64,000 nucleotides of DNA from Acetobacteraceae bacterium (GCA_027451405.1 DAIDJM010000003.1:1-64000), one strand, 5' to 3'. Numbered from the stretch's first letter, positions 31,483 through 40,321 are shown. Translations and numbers: made by a program. Notes: a model not told the origin generated them from the letters alone.

Positions 31483-32517
31483 CTAAACCAGACCTTCGGC
31501 GATCAGGCTTTCCGCAGTAGCAACAATCGTTTCGTCGTTCGGGCGGGGTTTCCAGCCGAGCTGGCTCCTGGCTTTCGCGGCGGAGACGGGGCGGTATTTG
31601 CCGAGTTCGAAGAGGCGGTCGCGGACCAGCGGATCGAACAGCGCGAAGAGGCGGACGAGGAAATCGGGAATCCGCAGGGTCGGGACGCGCCTCGCCTTGC
31701 TGCCCAGCCGTGCCTTGAGGGTCGCGGCGACGTCTTCCATCCAGGCGAAATCGCCGGCGCCGATGAAACGTTCGCCGGCGATGCCTTCCGCTTCCATGGC
31801 GCGCACATGCAGATCGGCGATGTCGCGCACATCGACGAGCGGCCAGCCCATGCGGGGAATGCCCGGGACCGAGCCGTCGAGCAGTTTTTTCACGATCTCG
31901 ATCGAGGTCGAGAAATCGCGCCCGAGCACCGGGCCGAGCACCGCGGCGGGATGGACCGTGACGAGTTCGAGCACGCCGCCCTCGCGCGCGATCCAGTCGC
32001 GGGCCGCGCGTTCCGCGATGGTCTTGCTGCGTTCGTAGGCGCTGCTGTCGGCGCGGTTGGTCTCGTCGGTCCAGTCGGTTTCGGTGAAGGGCTCGTTCCG
32101 AGAGCCGTGGCCGTAACAGATGCAGGCGGTGGAGGCGGTGAGCACGACGCGGCGGGCGCCGGCGTCGCGCGCGGCGCGCAGCACGCGCAGTGCGCCGTCG
32201 CGCGCCGGACGCACGAGTTCGTCGTCGTCTTTCGGATTTTGCGAGGGCAGGGGCGAGGCGACGTGCTGCACATAGGTGCAGCCGGCGGCGGCTTCTGCCC
32301 AGCCGGCGTCGCCGTTGAGATCGGCGGCGAAGAGGCGCAGCCGGTCGCCCGGGTCGGTGAGTTTGCCGACCATGGCGCGGACGTCCGGCTCGCGGGCGAG
32401 CGAGCGGACGGTGGCGTTGACGCGATAGCCGCGCTCGAGCAGGGCGGCGATGATGAAGGCGGCGATGTAGCCGGATCCGCCGGTGACGAGCACCGTCTGG
32501 TTGGCACTCTCGCTCAT
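31483..32517 (-). CDS. NAD(P)-dependent epimerase / dihydroflavonol-reductase-like SDR
   Basis: 344-residue extended short-chain dehydrogenase. Cofactor motif TVLVTGGSGYIAAFIIAALLERGY, catalytic YERSK with upstream Ser/Thr (LTASTACICYG), and VHPAAVLGPVLG after the active site. Charged residue positions after the first strand (VRSLAREPDV) resemble NADPH-using dihydroflavonol reductase relatives. The ATG at 32517 is preceded by GGGAGGG. The substrate is unknown. Confidence 0.85.
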   Translation of the reverse strand: MSESANQTVLVTGGSGYIAAFIIAALLERGYRVNATVRSLAREPDVRAMVGKLTDPGDRLRLFAADLNGDAGWAEAAAGCTYVQHVASPLPSQNPKDDDELVRPARDGALRVLRAARDAGARRVVLTASTACICYGHGSRNEPFTETDWTDETNRADSSAYERSKTIAERAARDWIAREGGVLELVTVHPAAVLGPVLGRDFSTSIEIVKKLLDGSVPGIPRMGWPLVDVRDIADLHVRAMEAEGIAGERFIGAGDFAWMEDVAATLKARLGSKARRVPTLRIPDFLVRLFALFDPLVRDRLFELGKYRPVSAAKARSQLGWKPRPNDETIVATAESLIAEGLV

Positions 32518-32596
32518 GGGCGAACCCTCCCTGCGGCGTTGGGTTGACGCCATTAACCTGCCCTGGTGGCCGCCGCCAGCCGCGAGCCGGCCCCGC

Positions 32597-33037
32597 ATGG
32601 AGGCTTTCGATGCCCGACGATCGGCCGCCCGTGTCAGCCACGTGCTGGAGACCGCGCTCTATGTCGGCGATCTGGCGGCTTCGCGGGATTTCTATCGCGG
32701 GCTGATGGGGTTCGAGCTGTTTCTTGAGGATCCGCGCATGTGCGCGCTCGGCGTGCCGGGCGGCGGCGTGCTGCTCCTGTTTCGCAAGGGCGGCTCGGCC
32801 CAGCCCTCGGCCTCGCCGTTCGGCACCATTCCGGCGCATGACGGCGCGGGCAGGCTGCATCTCGCCTTTGCCGTTCCGCGCGGCGAACTGGCGGCCTGGG
32901 AGGCGCATCTCGCGCGCCGGGGGATCGCCGTCGAGAGCCGCATCACCTGGGCGCGGGGCGGCACGAGCCTGTATTTCCGGGATCCGGACGGGCACTCGGT
33001 CGAGGTGGCGACGCCGGGCCTCTGGCCCCATTACTGA
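32597..33037 (+). CDS. VOC family protein
   Basis: 146 residues with one VOC module: VSHVLETALYVGDLAASRDFYRGLMGFELFLED, a central LHLAFAVPRGELAAWEAHLARRGI, and SLYFRDPDGHSVEVATPGLW with the metal-ligand Glu near the end. The ATG at 32597 was chosen over earlier starts because the domain begins at once. It is divergent from the SDR gene, 79 bases apart. Not related closely to the VOC gene at 761-1231. Confidence 0.85.
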   Translation: MEAFDARRSAARVSHVLETALYVGDLAASRDFYRGLMGFELFLEDPRMCALGVPGGGVLLLFRKGGSAQPSASPFGTIPAHDGAGRLHLAFAVPRGELAAWEAHLARRGIAVESRITWARGGTSLYFRDPDGHSVEVATPGLWPHY

Positions 33038-33048
33038 CGGGGGCCCCG

Positions 33049-33399
33049 TCAGGCGAGAAGCGCGAAGCCGAGGATGGCGTTCACCGCCTGGTTCATCGCG
33101 TCCACGATCGCATTGACGACGACCTGCGCTTCGTAGGCGCTGAGCGATTCCATGGTTTCGACGAGCGTGGATATGGCGTCCTCTTCGGAGGCGATGAGGT
33201 CCTTCGCGGTCGCGTCGGTGAAGATTCCGGCCTGCCGCTTGGCGACGATGGCGGTGATCGCTGCGGCGATGTCGCCGAGATGGGGCAGCACGAAATTGTC
33301 GAAATCCCCGGCGAGGTTGCGTCCGCCGGCCACGAGGGCGGCGAGCCCAGACCGGCCGCCGGCTTCGAGGGCTTGCAGGATCGTATCGGCGGTGTTCAT
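33049..33399 (-). CDS. Small Ala-rich helical protein, unknown function
   Basis: 116 residues, nearly all predicted helix (TILQALEAGGRSGLAALVAGGRNL...AKDLIASEEDAISTLVETMESLSAYEAQVVVNAIVDAMNQAVNAILGFALL). No signal peptide or motif that I recognise. The start at 33399 lies 13 bases after the stop of the lipoprotein gene, so the pair is an operon. The low-complexity ends make a phage-like or regulatory role impossible to judge. Confidence 0.6.
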   Translation of the reverse strand: MNTADTILQALEAGGRSGLAALVAGGRNLAGDFDNFVLPHLGDIAAAITAIVAKRQAGIFTDATAKDLIASEEDAISTLVETMESLSAYEAQVVVNAIVDAMNQAVNAILGFALLA

Positions 33400-33412
33400 G
33401 CCCCGGCTCCGT

Positions 33413-34087
33413 TCATCCGTGGGTGGCCGCTTGCTCGCGGCCTTCGCGATAGATGATCGCCTCGAGTTCGGTCGCGAGCGCCTGGGTGGCGGGTCCGTGC
33501 GCCTGGCCGGGCAGTGGTTCGAAGAGCGCGGCGCAGCGGATCGCGACACCCGGATCGAAAGCCACGGGTTTCGACGCGCCGGCCTGCAGCGCGGCGGCGA
33601 ACTGGCCGTCCGGGATCGGCAACTGGCATTGCTGGATCAGGTCGAAGCCGATGCCCGAGGCTGGCGGCGATCCGTCGGCCACGCGTTTCTGCATGCGCGC
33701 GAAGATGTCGGGCAGGGTTTCGCAGCGGTTCAGCCGGGGCGCCGTATCGTTCGTCGCGAGGATGGGGAAGCTCGTGCGCAACTGCCCGGAAATGCGCCCG
33801 GCGAGCGCGTCGCAGCTCGTCAGTCCGGGATCGATGCTGAGCTCGATCGCCGCCATGGCCTCGATCTCGCCGCGCCATGCGGCGAGCTTCGCTTGCACCG
33901 GGGGGTTGCGCGGGTCGGCGGCCGGCGTGCCCGCGGCGGCGCGCATCTGTCCCTCCCAGGCGGTGAGGTCGGCCAGCATGTCGGCGGCGCGGCTCTGCAG
34001 ATCGGCGCTGTAGGGGCTGACCCATTGCGCGTGCTGGCAGGCGGCGAGGGTGGCGAGCAGGAGCGGCGCGAGGCGGGCGAGGGTCAT
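33413..34087 (-). CDS. Putative lipoprotein of unknown function
   Basis: 224 residues. The N-terminus MTLARLAPLLLATLAACQHA ends in a lipobox (LAAC, Cys17). The mature part has four further Cys (SCDAL, NRCETL, QQCQLP, IRCAALF), perhaps two disulfides, and long helices (LTAWEGQMRAA; VQAKLAAWRGEIEAMAAIEL). No family is recognised. The ATG at 34087 gives the signal sequence directly. It is upstream gene of a two-gene unit with 33049-33399. Confidence 0.65.
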   Translation of the reverse strand: MTLARLAPLLLATLAACQHAQWVSPYSADLQSRAADMLADLTAWEGQMRAAAGTPAADPRNPPVQAKLAAWRGEIEAMAAIELSIDPGLTSCDALAGRISGQLRTSFPILATNDTAPRLNRCETLPDIFARMQKRVADGSPPASGIGFDLIQQCQLPIPDGQFAAALQAGASKPVAFDPGVAIRCAALFEPLPGQAHGPATQALATELEAIIYREGREQAATHG

Positions 34088-34148
34088 GCGGTTTCTATTT
34101 TCGCGCGAATGTCTCGGTTGGGCAATCTCCGAAAAATTTCGAAGTGCC

Positions 34149-34215
34149 GGCGTCTGGGGCCGTCGGCCCCAGCCTGTCCCGGGCAGGGCTCGGGCCGCCG
34201 GCGGCATGCCTCAAC
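34149..34215. repeat. Repeat R2-like hairpin upstream of the lipoprotein operon
   Basis: ctggggccgtcggccccag is a perfect stem, followed by tcccgggcagggctcgggcc. It is a diverged member of the R2 group and lies between the 5' end of the lipoprotein gene and the 3' end of the SLGxxC operon. Confidence 0.5.
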
Positions 34216-34230
34216 CCCAACGTCCCCGCT

Positions 34231-35751
34231 TCAGGATTGGCCGGTGAGGCGAGCGGCGGCGGCGAGCGCGGCTGTCCAGGCGGCTGGGCTCGCGCCTTCG
34301 CCCGTGTCGTCGAGCCCGGCCTGCAGCAGGCGAGGGCCGAGGCGCCGCGCCTCGCCGGGCGGTAGAGATCCATCCTGAACGAGCCAGAGCAGGGTCGCGT
34401 CGCCATGGAGGCGCAGGGTCGCGAGGATGGCCTCGGCCTCCTCGCGCAGCAGCACCTCACGGCGGCGCAGCAGGAAGATGGTTTCGCCTTGCGCGATCGT
34501 CTCAAGCAGGCGGCGGGCCAGGAACGGCAGGGTCCGGGCGGCCTGGCGGAGGACGGCGGCGGCCATGTCTGGGCCGAGCGGGACGCCGGTCGGCGCCGTG
34601 ACATCGTAATGCGGTTCGCTGAACCAGGCGCGGTCGTCGCCGTCGCGGCTGGTGAAGTCGAGCGTGTCGGGGCGGCCGAGCAGGCGGAAGCCGTCGCAGA
34701 GCCCGTGCACCAGGCCGAACGTCGTGGTGCCGGCGAGATGCAGAAGCCCGAGCCGCGCGACGCCGGCAGCATTTTGCAGGTGGGCGAAGTCGCAGGTGTG
34801 GCCGAGGGATTCGAAACGCGACAGGAAGGCGCGGGGATTGTCGGCGGGCAGGCGGAGCGTGGCCGGGGGCGCGGGCGGCGCGGCGAGAATGCGCAGCGCG
34901 CTCAGCATGAAGGCGAAATTCCGTCCATCGTGGTAGCGGAGGAAGTCGCGCTCCGGTGCGGCATCGAAATTGTCGAAGGTGATTTCCCAGTCCTGCCGGT
35001 TGGGATCGGGGGGCGGAAGCGCGAAGGCCAGCGGCGTTCGGCGGTCGATGGCGACGAGCCCGAGCTGGCGCCCATTGGCGCCGACCAGGATGCGCTGGCG
35101 GGGCAATCTCTGCGCGTCGATGGCCGGATTGAGGTCGAGCAGAAGCAGATGCGGGCCGGGCTCGGGGGGGGCGGGGATGCGCAGCGTCGCGCGGCGGCCG
35201 AGCGCCCAGGCGTAGTTGCGTTCGCCCGCGCCCCAGCCTTCGGCCAGGCATCCCCTGTCGGCGCCGGCGGCGCCGAAGGCGAAGGCGGCGAGCAGCCGGT
35301 TCGGCCCGGCCGGGGCGGGCCGGGCGGGCACGCGCAGAAGGGTCGCCGCGAACAGCCGGATGGCGAGCGGGCGCGGGTCGGCGCCGCCGCCATGATCGGC
35401 GGGGCGTGCGGCGTCCGGATGGTGGAGCGTGAGCGCGAGGCTGGGGCCGTGGGCGAGGCGGGCGGGGACGTCGAACTGGATGGTGGCGTTGCCGGTGATG
35501 TCGGCGGCGAAGAGCGTCGTGCGGCCGGCCGCGATGCGCAGGCGCTGCCGGGGGATGGCGGGCGGCAGCAGGCAGGGACCCAGTCCCATTTCGACGACGA
35601 GGTCGCCCTCGCCGTCGGGGACCGGGAGGGTGAGGCGCGAGAGGGCGCCGAGGCTCCAGGACCAGCCGCGCTCGGTGCTCCAGCCCGGGGCGAGATGGGG
35701 CGTGCCGTTCTGCCCGGCGCCGAAGCCGAGGGGGCCGGCGAGGCGGATCAT
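34231..35751 (-). CDS. SLGxxC-motif multidomain protein A
   Basis: 506 residues. Two N-terminal beta-sandwich-like modules each open with a W-rich line (WSTERGWSWSLGALSRLTLPVP; WGAGERNYAWALGRRATLRIPAP) and end with HPDAARP or DNFDAAPERDFLRYHDGRNF. The C-terminal domain holds RFESLGHTCDFAHLQ, which resembles the Cys motif of putative papain-like peptidases (DUF1796 type), followed by AWFSEPHYDV with a candidate His. It overlaps the upstream paralogue by four bases (ATGA). No signal peptide is seen. Two of its paralogues and an ACP are in the same operon. Function unknown. Confidence 0.65.
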   Translation of the reverse strand: MIRLAGPLGFGAGQNGTPHLAPGWSTERGWSWSLGALSRLTLPVPDGEGDLVVEMGLGPCLLPPAIPRQRLRIAAGRTTLFAADITGNATIQFDVPARLAHGPSLALTLHHPDAARPADHGGGADPRPLAIRLFAATLLRVPARPAPAGPNRLLAAFAFGAAGADRGCLAEGWGAGERNYAWALGRRATLRIPAPPEPGPHLLLLDLNPAIDAQRLPRQRILVGANGRQLGLVAIDRRTPLAFALPPPDPNRQDWEITFDNFDAAPERDFLRYHDGRNFAFMLSALRILAAPPAPPATLRLPADNPRAFLSRFESLGHTCDFAHLQNAAGVARLGLLHLAGTTTFGLVHGLCDGFRLLGRPDTLDFTSRDGDDRAWFSEPHYDVTAPTGVPLGPDMAAAVLRQAARTLPFLARRLLETIAQGETIFLLRRREVLLREEAEAILATLRLHGDATLLWLVQDGSLPPGEARRLGPRLLQAGLDDTGEGASPAAWTAALAAAARLTGQS

Positions 35752-37253
35752 GCCTTCGCCGCCGCTTCGAGGGTGCGCAGCCAGCATTCCGGTGTCGAAC
35801 CGGTGCGGGCCGCGTCGTGGTCGAGCCCGCCGGCGAGCAGGTGCGGTCCGAGCCGGATGACCTCGCCGGGCGGGATCGTGCTGTCCTGCGTGAGCCACAG
35901 CAGGGTGGCATCGCCGTAAAGACGCAGCGCGGCCTCGATGGCATCGACCTCGGGACGGCGGAGATTGGGGGTGGGGCGGAGCAGGTAGATGCGGTGCGCG
36001 GCGCCGAGATCCTCGAAGAAGCGCTGCACGAGGAACGGGAGGACGCGCGCCAGCTGGCGCGCGACGCGCGGCGCGTTCTCGATCGTGCGCGGGAAGTTGG
36101 ACTGGCCTTCCAGCATGTAGGCGGTTTCCCGGAAGCGCCAGTTGGGCGAGTCGGCGGCGCCGAACGGATAGAGGTGGGCGGGATTGCCGAGCCCGAAGAA
36201 GCCCGCGGCCAGGCCGCGCACCAGGCCGAAAGGCGGGATCAGGGTCATGTGCAGCAGCGTCAGCCGCTCGGCGCCGAGGCTGCGTTGCAGGCGGCCGAAA
36301 TCGCAGGTGCAGCCGAGCGATTCGAAGCGCTGGACCAGTTCTGCGGGCGGAATGTCGCCGCTGCTGGGTGGCCGGACCGGAGGGGACGCATCGCCGAGGC
36401 GGATCAGCCGGAGCGTGATCAGGCGGAAGACGAAATTGCGGCCGTCTGCGTAATGTCCGAACTCGCGCGGGCGCGCGCCGTCGAGATGGTCGAAGGCGAG
36501 CCGCCAGGTGCGGCGGCCGGGCGCTGGCGGCGGCAGATCGAAGCCGAGCACCGCGTGCAGGCGCACCGGGAGTGTCGCGAGCAGCCGGTCATCGAGGCCG
36601 ATCGTGAGGCGCTGTCCTTGCGGCAGCGTCTCGTGCTTCCACGGGTCGAGCTCGATCAGGAGGCGGAACGGCCCGGGCTCGTCCGGCACCGGAACCGTCA
36701 GCGTGCTGCGATGGCCGAGCGCCCAGCTATGCTCATCCTCCGGCGTGCCCCAGCCTTCCTCGAGGCAAGCCGGACCCGCATCGGCGCCGCCGAAACGATG
36801 CTCGGCGACCAGGCGGTTGGGCCCGGTGGCGGCGGGTGCTGCCGGCGCGCGCAGGAAGCGCGCGTGCCAGAACCGGAAGGCGAGCGGGCGGGCGTCGGGA
36901 TCGCCGAAATCGCTCGGGCGCATGGCATCGGGATGCTCGAGGGCGAGCGAGAGCGTGGGGCCGGCGGCGAGTTCGGGCGGGATCGCGAGGCGGAGGGTGG
37001 TTTCGCCGTAAAGACGATGGTCGGCGAGCAGGTGGCCGGCTGCCCTGACACGCAGGCGCTGCGAGGGGACGTGCGGCGGACGGATGCAGGGAGCGAGGCG
37101 AAGTTCGAGATGCAGGTCGCCGGGGCCGGGGAGCGTGGCGAGCGTGAGCGTGCTGGCGTGCCCGAGGGACCAGGAAAAATCGCGCTCGGTGGACCAGGCG
37201 GGACCGAGGCTGGCGCCGGCGCCGAACGGGATCGGATCGCCGACCCGGATCAT
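35748..37253 (-). CDS. SLGxxC-motif multidomain protein B
   Basis: 501 residues, same architecture as protein A: two beta modules (WSTERDFSWSLGHASTLTLA; WGTPEDEHSWALGHRSTLTVPVP, ending in GARPREFGHYADGRNFVF) and a C-terminal domain with RFESLGCTCDFGRLQ. Where proteins A and C have a His after the W-F motif, B reads NWRFRETAYM with no His, so it may be catalytically altered. It starts 58 bases downstream of the ACP stop and is coupled to protein A. Confidence 0.65.
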   Translation of the reverse strand: MIRVGDPIPFGAGASLGPAWSTERDFSWSLGHASTLTLATLPGPGDLHLELRLAPCIRPPHVPSQRLRVRAAGHLLADHRLYGETTLRLAIPPELAAGPTLSLALEHPDAMRPSDFGDPDARPLAFRFWHARFLRAPAAPAATGPNRLVAEHRFGGADAGPACLEEGWGTPEDEHSWALGHRSTLTVPVPDEPGPFRLLIELDPWKHETLPQGQRLTIGLDDRLLATLPVRLHAVLGFDLPPPAPGRRTWRLAFDHLDGARPREFGHYADGRNFVFRLITLRLIRLGDASPPVRPPSSGDIPPAELVQRFESLGCTCDFGRLQRSLGAERLTLLHMTLIPPFGLVRGLAAGFFGLGNPAHLYPFGAADSPNWRFRETAYMLEGQSNFPRTIENAPRVARQLARVLPFLVQRFFEDLGAAHRIYLLRPTPNLRRPEVDAIEAALRLYGDATLLWLTQDSTIPPGEVIRLGPHLLAGGLDHDAARTGSTPECWLRTLEAAAKA

Positions 37254-37311
37254 GCCGGGTTCACGCCCGCAGCCGCGCCGCGAGCCCGCCTGCCGGAGCC
37301 GCGCCCGCGCT

Positions 37312-37557
37312 TCACGTCGCGAGGCGGCCGGCGACGATCCGGACGAGGTCGCCGACCGAGCGCAGCGAATCGACTTCGCGGGAGCGCAGGGTGATGCCGA
37401 ATTCCTCTTCGGTGCGCAGGATGATCTCGACCATCTTCACCGAATCCCAGCCGGGGATGTCGCGGGCCGTGGTCGCTTCGGTCACCGGCGCGTCCGGCGC
37501 GCCGAGCGTTTCGCGGACGATCGCGGCGATGCGGTCTTCGATCCGTTCCGCCGTCAT
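37312..37557 (-). CDS. Acyl carrier protein within the SLGxxC operon
   Basis: 81 residues, normal ACP length. The phosphopantetheine-attachment Ser is in IPGWDSVKMVEIILRTEEEFGI (DSxxMxE in place of the common DSLxxVE). An N-terminal helix (IEDRIAAIVRETLGAP) and a final VGDLVRIVAGRLA helix complete the four-helix bundle. Its ATG overlaps the stop of protein C. No ketosynthase or other fatty-acid gene is nearby, so it is probably a dedicated carrier for the flanking proteins rather than for bulk lipid synthesis. Confidence 0.9.
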   Translation of the reverse strand: MTAERIEDRIAAIVRETLGAPDAPVTEATTARDIPGWDSVKMVEIILRTEEEFGITLRSREVDSLRSVGDLVRIVAGRLAT

Positions 37558-38726
37558 GCGCCGAAACCTTCCTCGCGCCAGAAACGGTAGGCGTTCGCGA
37601 GCAGGCTGATCCAGGCGGTGAATTTCGCGTTGCCCACGTCCCAGGCGGGGGCGAGTTTGTCGATGCTGCCCATGTAGAGGTCAGGGCGCAGTTTTTCGAC
37701 CGTGCCGGGCGGGCGCGTGGAGTCGCGGCGGACGAAGAGCAGCGCGTTCGGGCCGTAGCTGCGGAGCGTGGCGAGCAGCGGCAGGACCAGGGCTTCCGAC
37801 AGCCGGTCCGGGTGCTGGAAGACGAAGATCTTTTCGCCGGATTCAAGAGTCTCGAGGAATTTCCTCAAGTAGAGCTGATGCTTGCGAACCTGCTCCTGCT
37901 TCACCTCGTCCGCGGTCGTGTTGCCGACATAACGGTCGGTGTGGGATTGGAAGCCCCAGGCGAGGTTGCGGATCATGTATTCGCGCCGCTCCTCCGAGTC
38001 GATAAACACCCGTAACATGTCCGGATCGTCGGCCTGGGGGAAGCCGAAATCGAGGCCGCGCAGCAGATTGTGCGGCGCGATGCCGGCGAACCGCAGAAGG
38101 CCCATCGGCTCGACGCCGAGCTTGCGCTGCACCACGCCGAACTCGCAATTATGGCCGAGACTCTCGAAGCGCAGCGCCAGATCCGGAATGGCGAGGCCGG
38201 TCAGGCGCTGCACGAGCTCGGTGCTGCGCGGGCCGAGATCCTCGGGCAGCAGCGGAAGCGGGGGCAGCGAGCGCGCGACGGTCGGCCGTTCCGGAGGCAC
38301 GCGGATGACGAGGATTTCATGCAGCGCGATGCCGAGATGGCGCTCGTCGGTGCTGATGCGTTCCTTCTGCGGGCAGATCGCGTCGGGATGGTGGAAGCGA
38401 ATGTCGAGCGCGTCGGGGTTGCCGAACCGCGCGGCATCAAGCCGGTAGCCCAGCCCCGCTTCGGCCTCGATACGTTCCTCGCCGAGCGCGATGCCGTTGA
38501 CTTCGACGCCGAGCCGTTGTCCGTCGAACAGCGGGCGCCACGTGTAGGGGGTGAGGAGAATTTGCAGCAGGAGGTCGCCCTGACCCGGCGCGAGCGGGAT
38601 GTGCAGCCGGGATTCGGGGGCGATGGACCAGGTGTGGTCGGTCTCGAGCGGGCCCCAGCCCTCGCGCAGGCAGGGACCACCGTTGCGGGACTGTTTGAAG
38701 ACGAACTCGGCCGCGGTCTCGAACAC
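37554..38726 (-). CDS. SLGxxC-motif multidomain protein C
   Basis: About 390 residues, first gene of the four-gene operon. It has one N-terminal beta module (CLREGWGPLETDHTWSIAPESRLHIPLAPG...FHHPDAICP) rather than two. The C-terminal domain carries RFESLGHNCEFGVVQRKLGVEPMGLLRFAG (Cys194) and WGFQSHT (His262), then VFQHPDRLSEALVLPLLATLRSYG. The start is GTG 38726, with no clear ribosome site. It lies head-to-head, 9 bases from the histone-deacetylase-like gene. It overlaps the ACP gene by four bases. Confidence 0.65.
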   Translation of the reverse strand: MFETAAEFVFKQSRNGGPCLREGWGPLETDHTWSIAPESRLHIPLAPGQGDLLLQILLTPYTWRPLFDGQRLGVEVNGIALGEERIEAEAGLGYRLDAARFGNPDALDIRFHHPDAICPQKERISTDERHLGIALHEILVIRVPPERPTVARSLPPLPLLPEDLGPRSTELVQRLTGLAIPDLALRFESLGHNCEFGVVQRKLGVEPMGLLRFAGIAPHNLLRGLDFGFPQADDPDMLRVFIDSEERREYMIRNLAWGFQSHTDRYVGNTTADEVKQEQVRKHQLYLRKFLETLESGEKIFVFQHPDRLSEALVLPLLATLRSYGPNALLFVRRDSTRPPGTVEKLRPDLYMGSIDKLAPAWDVGNAKFTAWISLLANAYRFWREEGFGA

Positions 38727-38735
38727 GGCGCGGTG

Positions 38736-39869
38736 ATGCCATGGGGGGCGGGTTTCCGCCAGGGCGCGGCGGCGCCGGTGTTCATCGGCAGCGAGATCTA
38801 CCGCCATAGCCGCTATGGGCGCGGGCACCCTTTGGCGGTGCCGCGGGTGTCGACCATGATGGATCTGTGCCGGGCGCTCGGCTGGCTGCCCGACGCGCTC
38901 TATCGCGAGGCGCCGGCGGCGACCGCCGAGGCGCTGGCGCGCTTTCACGACGCCGATTACCTGGCGGCGCTGCTGCGCGCCGAGGCAAGGCAATCCGTTC
39001 CGGAGGAGGACCAGAAGCGCTACGGGCTCGGGGTTGCGGGCAATCCGGTCTATCCGGAGATGTTCCGGCGGCCGGCGACCGGCGCCGGGGGCGTGCTCCT
39101 GGCGTCCGCCCTGATCCGGGCGGGCGGCGCGGCCTTCGTGCCGGGCGGCGGCACCCATCATGGAAGGCGGGCGCGGGCCTCGGGATTCTGTTTCCTGAAC
39201 GATCCGGTGCTCGGCATCCTGGCATGGCTCGATGCCGGTTTGTCGCGGATCGTGTATCTCGACATCGACGCGCATCACGGGGACGGCGTGCAGGACGCGT
39301 TCCATGGCGATGCGCGGGTGCTGACGCTTTCGGTGCATGAGGCCGGGCGCTGGCCGCGCACGGGAGAGGCGGCGGACCGCGCCGGCGGGTCGGCGCGGAA
39401 CTTTCCTGTGCCGAAAGGATTTCACGATGCGGAGATGCGGCATCTCCTGGAGGCGGCGATCCTGCCGCTGATCGAGGCGCATCGGCCGGAGGCGGTCTTC
39501 CTGCAATGCGGCGCCGATGCGCTCGAGGAAGATCCGCTGTCGCATCTCGCCCTTTCCAACAACGCGCATGTCGCGGTGGTGCGGGCGGTGCGGCCGCTCG
39601 CGCCGCGGCTGCTCGTGACCGGGGGCGGCGGCTATAATCCCTGGAGCGTCGCGCGCTGCTGGACCCGCGTCTGGGCGGAACTCGCGGGGTTCGCGGTGCC
39701 GGAGCGTCTGCCGCCGGCCGCCGAGGCGGTGTTGCGGGGGCTTTCCTTCGCGCACCGTCTGGGGCGCGACCCGCCGGATTTCTGGTTTACGACGTTGCGC
39801 GATAAGCCGCGTTCGGGCGATGTGCGGCCCGCCATCGTGGCCGTGGCGAAGCAGGCTTTGGAGGCGTGA
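38736..39869 (+). CDS. Histone deacetylase / acetoin-utilisation (AcuC)-like amidohydrolase
   Basis: About 377 residues of the arginase-deacetylase superfamily. GSEIYRHSRYGRGHPLAVPR at the start, the charge-relay GGGTHHGRRARASGFCFLND, and zinc ligands in VYLDIDAHHGDGVQ and later QCGADALEEDPLSHL, then LVTGGGGYNPWSVAR. All expected catalytic residues are present. It removes acyl groups from an amine: Lys, polyamine or a small metabolite. The ATG at 38736 or GTG at 38733 are the likely starts. It is divergent from the SLGxxC-ACP operon, so an acyl-related link is tempting but unproven. Confidence 0.85.
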   Translation: MPWGAGFRQGAAAPVFIGSEIYRHSRYGRGHPLAVPRVSTMMDLCRALGWLPDALYREAPAATAEALARFHDADYLAALLRAEARQSVPEEDQKRYGLGVAGNPVYPEMFRRPATGAGGVLLASALIRAGGAAFVPGGGTHHGRRARASGFCFLNDPVLGILAWLDAGLSRIVYLDIDAHHGDGVQDAFHGDARVLTLSVHEAGRWPRTGEAADRAGGSARNFPVPKGFHDAEMRHLLEAAILPLIEAHRPEAVFLQCGADALEEDPLSHLALSNNAHVAVVRAVRPLAPRLLVTGGGGYNPWSVARCWTRVWAELAGFAVPERLPPAAEAVLRGLSFAHRLGRDPPDFWFTTLRDKPRSGDVRPAIVAVAKQALEA

Positions 39870-40321
39870 TGAGGAAGTGGGTTTGGTTGCTCTGCGTTCT
39901 GGCTGGCCCCGCTCTGGCGGCCGAGGGGCCCCAGCCGGAGCTGCCGACCGCGAAACTCACGGTCGTGAGCGCGGGGGGCGTGCGGCACGTGTTCACGGTC
40001 GAGCTCGCGTCGACGCCGCAGGAGCAGGAAATCGGCGAAATGTTCCGGACATCGATCCCGGCCGACCGCGGCATGTTCTTCGATTGGGGCGAGCCGCGCG
40101 AGCAGGCGATGTGGATGAAGAATTGTCCGGTGCCGGAGGACATGGTGTTCATCGGCGCGGACGGCCGGATCGCGCATATCGCCGAAAATACGGTGCCGGA
40201 GAGCGAGGCGACGATCTCGAGCGGCGGGCCGGTGCGGGCCACCCTGGAGCTGCAGGGCGGGATCACGGCAAAACTCGGCATCGCGGTGGGGGATCGGGTG
40301 GAGGGCGTGATCTTCAAATAG
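39869..40321 (+). CDS. Exported DUF192 family protein
   Basis: 150 residues. The signal peptide (VWLLCVLAGPALA-AEGP) is followed by the DUF192 domain: FTVELASTPQEQEIGEMFRTSIPADRGMFFDWGEPREQAMWMKNCPVPEDMVFIGADGRI and VRATLELQGGITAKLGIAVGDRV. MWMKNC is the hallmark. The ATG overlaps the stop of the deacetylase gene (TGATG), so the two are coupled. The role of DUF192 is not established. Confidence 0.88.
   Translation: MRKWVWLLCVLAGPALAAEGPQPELPTAKLTVVSAGGVRHVFTVELASTPQEQEIGEMFRTSIPADRGMFFDWGEPREQAMWMKNCPVPEDMVFIGADGRIAHIAENTVPESEATISSGGPVRATLELQGGITAKLGIAVGDRVEGVIFK

Noticed and set aside
38070-38735. Upstream extension of the deacetylase frame
   Set aside because: It overlaps protein C antisense, and the deacetylase fold begins just after 38736.
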